A stretch of DNA of 5,768 nucleotides. It comes from Bacteroidota bacterium (GTDB lineage: Bacteria > Bacteroidota > Bacteroidia > B-17B0 > Aurantibacillaceae). The stretch spans positions 1 through 5,768 of the forward strand of contig CANFQR010000109.1 of NCBI GenBank assembly GCA_947449125.1. Direction: 5' to 3'. Positions 4,587-5,768 of the stretch are shown here, one piece after another. Every line of letters begins with the position of its first letter. The stretch's first letter is position 1. The notes under the pieces were generated by a model. It saw only the letters and a program-made list of their open reading frames with translations, did no database searches and was not told the origin of the DNA. Both the position numbers and the translations under genes were made by a program.

Positions 4587-5768
4587 CATGCCCTTTAAGT
4601 TCGGTGGATTTATTGTTTTTTCCTGAAACATTAATTATCCAAACATAAGTATCTTCTTTAGATAATGTATTTTTATAATAACCATCCCATCCCTTAAAAA
4701 AATCATCAGTATAATATAATTGTTCTCCCCATCTGTCAAATACGCGCAATGTATAGTTTATGATGCCAAAACCTTTTGGTTCAAATTTATCATTCACACC
4801 ATCTTCATTAGGAGTAAATATATTTGGTACATAAATCCCAAAATCATCACCAATAATTATTGGTTTTGTAATTGTATCGCTACAACCATGATTACTTTTT
4901 ACTACTAATGTGACTAAATACTGCCCCGCTTCCTTATATTGAAAACTCGGATTTTGATAAGCTGATTGAAATTGGTTAGTGCTGTTAAAATACCAATTCC
5001 AGTTTGTTAAAGTAGCACCATTTGAGTTATCAATAAAATCTACATTTGCCATTCCTTCATTAATTACTGGAAAACTTGGATTAAACGAAAATTCTGCGTT
5101 TGGCTTTGGATATACATTTAATGTATAAGTTGCTGAATTCTGACAACCGTTAACATCCGAAATTGTTAGCAAATAAATACCATCATTATCTTTTGTAGCA
5201 AAGGGTATTTCTGGATTTTGAAGTGTTGATACAAAACCCGCCGGGCCATTCCACAAATAAGTTATTCCACCTAAACCATTAAAATAAATTACCTGACCAA
5301 CGCAAGCGGGCACAGCCACTATTGTTGGAATTGGCAATGCTAAAATTGTTACAGATGTTGTAGCACTTGCAGTACAACCTAATGCTGATGCAATTACGGT
5401 ATATATACCTGCAGAAGACATTGTGGTAGTATTTATTGTTGGGATTTGTAATAACGAATTAAAATTATTGGGACCTATCCACGAATACGAATTTCCTCCA
5501 GAAGCTGTAAAACTTATAGAGCTTTTCATACAAACTGGTCCACTATTTGCTGCTGATGGAACCGGTAATTGATTTACAACAACATTTGAATACCCAAAAT
5601 TCACACAACCAAAAGCATTAGTTACCACAACTGTATATTCGCCATTCATCGGCAATGTGGCGTTTGGTATAATCGGATTTTGTAAGCTTGAAGAAAAACC
5701 GACAGGCCCAGTCCATGAATAATTAACGCCACCATTAGCCGTTAAATTAATTGACTGATTAACACATG
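4570..5768 (-). CDS. Large secreted repeat protein with T9SS type B (gliding motility-associated) C-terminal domain, partial
   Basis: The frame is open from the right edge to the TAA at 4570-4572, giving 398 complete visible residues; the N-terminus lies outside. In order there are three Ig-like repeats of about 77 residues (visible 1-65, 66-142, 143-219). A PKD-like domain at about 220-305 follows, with NWNWYF and YKEAGQYLVTLVV. Last is a C-terminal domain at 312-398 beginning YVPNIFTPNEDGVNDKF and including LRVFDRWGEQLYY, FKGWDGYY and DTYVWIINV, ending GHVTLIK. That last domain is the gliding motility-associated CHU_C type (TIGR04131), which directs type IX secretion to the cell surface or medium. 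The protein is therefore probably a large adhesin-like or structural surface protein. A TTG at 5653-5655 could be mistaken for a start, but the repeat pattern continues unbroken upstream of it. No secretion-partner gene of the porP/sprF type follows; tspO converges instead. Confidence 0.92.
   Translation of the reverse strand, partial: CVNQSINLTANGGVNYSWTGPVGFSSSLQNPIIPNATLPMNGEYTVVVTNAFGCVNFGYSNVVVNQLPVPSAANSGPVCMKSSISFTASGGNSYSWIGPNNFNSLLQIPTINTTTMSSAGIYTVIASALGCTASATTSVTILALPIPTIVAVPACVGQVIYFNGLGGITYLWNGPAGFVSTLQNPEIPFATKDNDGIYLLTISDVNGCQNSATYTLNVYPKPNAEFSFNPSFPVINEGMANVDFIDNSNGATLTNWNWYFNSTNQFQSAYQNPSFQYKEAGQYLVTLVVKSNHGCSDTITKPIIIGDDFGIYVPNIFTPNEDGVNDKFEPKGFGIINYTLRVFDRWGEQLYYTDDFFKGWDGYYKNTLSKEDTYVWIINVSGKNNKSTELKGHVTLIK
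5110..5766 (-). repeat. Three tandem Ig-like protein repeats inside the T9SS substrate
   Basis: Each unit has an early Cys, then Y-S/L-W, a GP-x-x-F turn, LQ-N/I-P, a G-x-Y strand and a late GC. The Cys pairs are C1-C54, C79-C131 and C155-C208 in visible numbering. Pair spacings are 53, 52 and 53 residues, which suggests one disulfide per unit in the extracellular fold. Tryptophans fall at 18, 96 and 172. The first unit is cut by the window edge, so more copies probably lie beyond it. Confidence 0.75.

Noticed and set aside
4720..4908. Plus-strand open frame of 62 codons
   Set aside because: It lies wholly antisense to the strongly recognisable sorting domain of the surface protein and has no recognisable features.

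Overview
The window looks like chromosome of a low-GC Bacteroidota bacterium (Flavobacteriia/Cytophagia-like). The signs are very AT-rich DNA, almost exclusive TAA stops, no Shine-Dalgarno sites ahead of the genes, a C-terminal 'gliding motility-associated' (type IX secretion type B) sorting domain found only in this phylum, a Bacteroidota-type TetR regulator, and a DUF6428 protein in an arsenic operon. No mobile element, RNA gene or CRISPR array is visible.

Layout. (1) 1-542, minus: the first 180 codons of an ABC exporter that runs off the left edge. (2) 543-703: a divergent intergenic region with candidate promoters and two palindromes. (3) 704-1375, plus: a TetR-family regulator that probably controls the exporter. 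(4) 1390-3930, minus: a compact arsenic-resistance operon transcribed right to left: arsR, a cysteine-rich DUF6428 protein, an arsenate reductase of the low-molecular-weight phosphatase fold, and an ACR3 arsenite permease. Gaps are 28, 12 and 5 nt. A perfect 13-bp-arm inverted repeat sits just upstream of arsR. (5) 4106-4567, plus: a TspO/MBR membrane protein divergent from arsR. (6) 4570-5768, minus: the C-terminal 398 residues of a large secreted repeat protein (three ~77-residue Ig-like repeats, a PKD-like domain and a sorting domain) that runs off the right edge.

How the genes work together. The arsenic operon reads as a complete detoxification unit. ArsR senses As(III)/Sb(III) and releases its operator, the reductase turns arsenate into arsenite, and ACR3 exports the arsenite. 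The DUF6428 protein lies between sensor and reductase and ends in two vicinal cysteine pairs; its role is not established, and it is the least explained part of the operon. The exporter and TetR pair form a separate unit. The TspO and surface-protein genes converge with only 2 nt between their stop codons.

Most of the window is recognisable. The points most worth a second look are the DUF6428 Cys tail, the complete redox-cysteine set in an N-terminally extended reductase, and the strong dyad in the arsR-tspO intergenic region.
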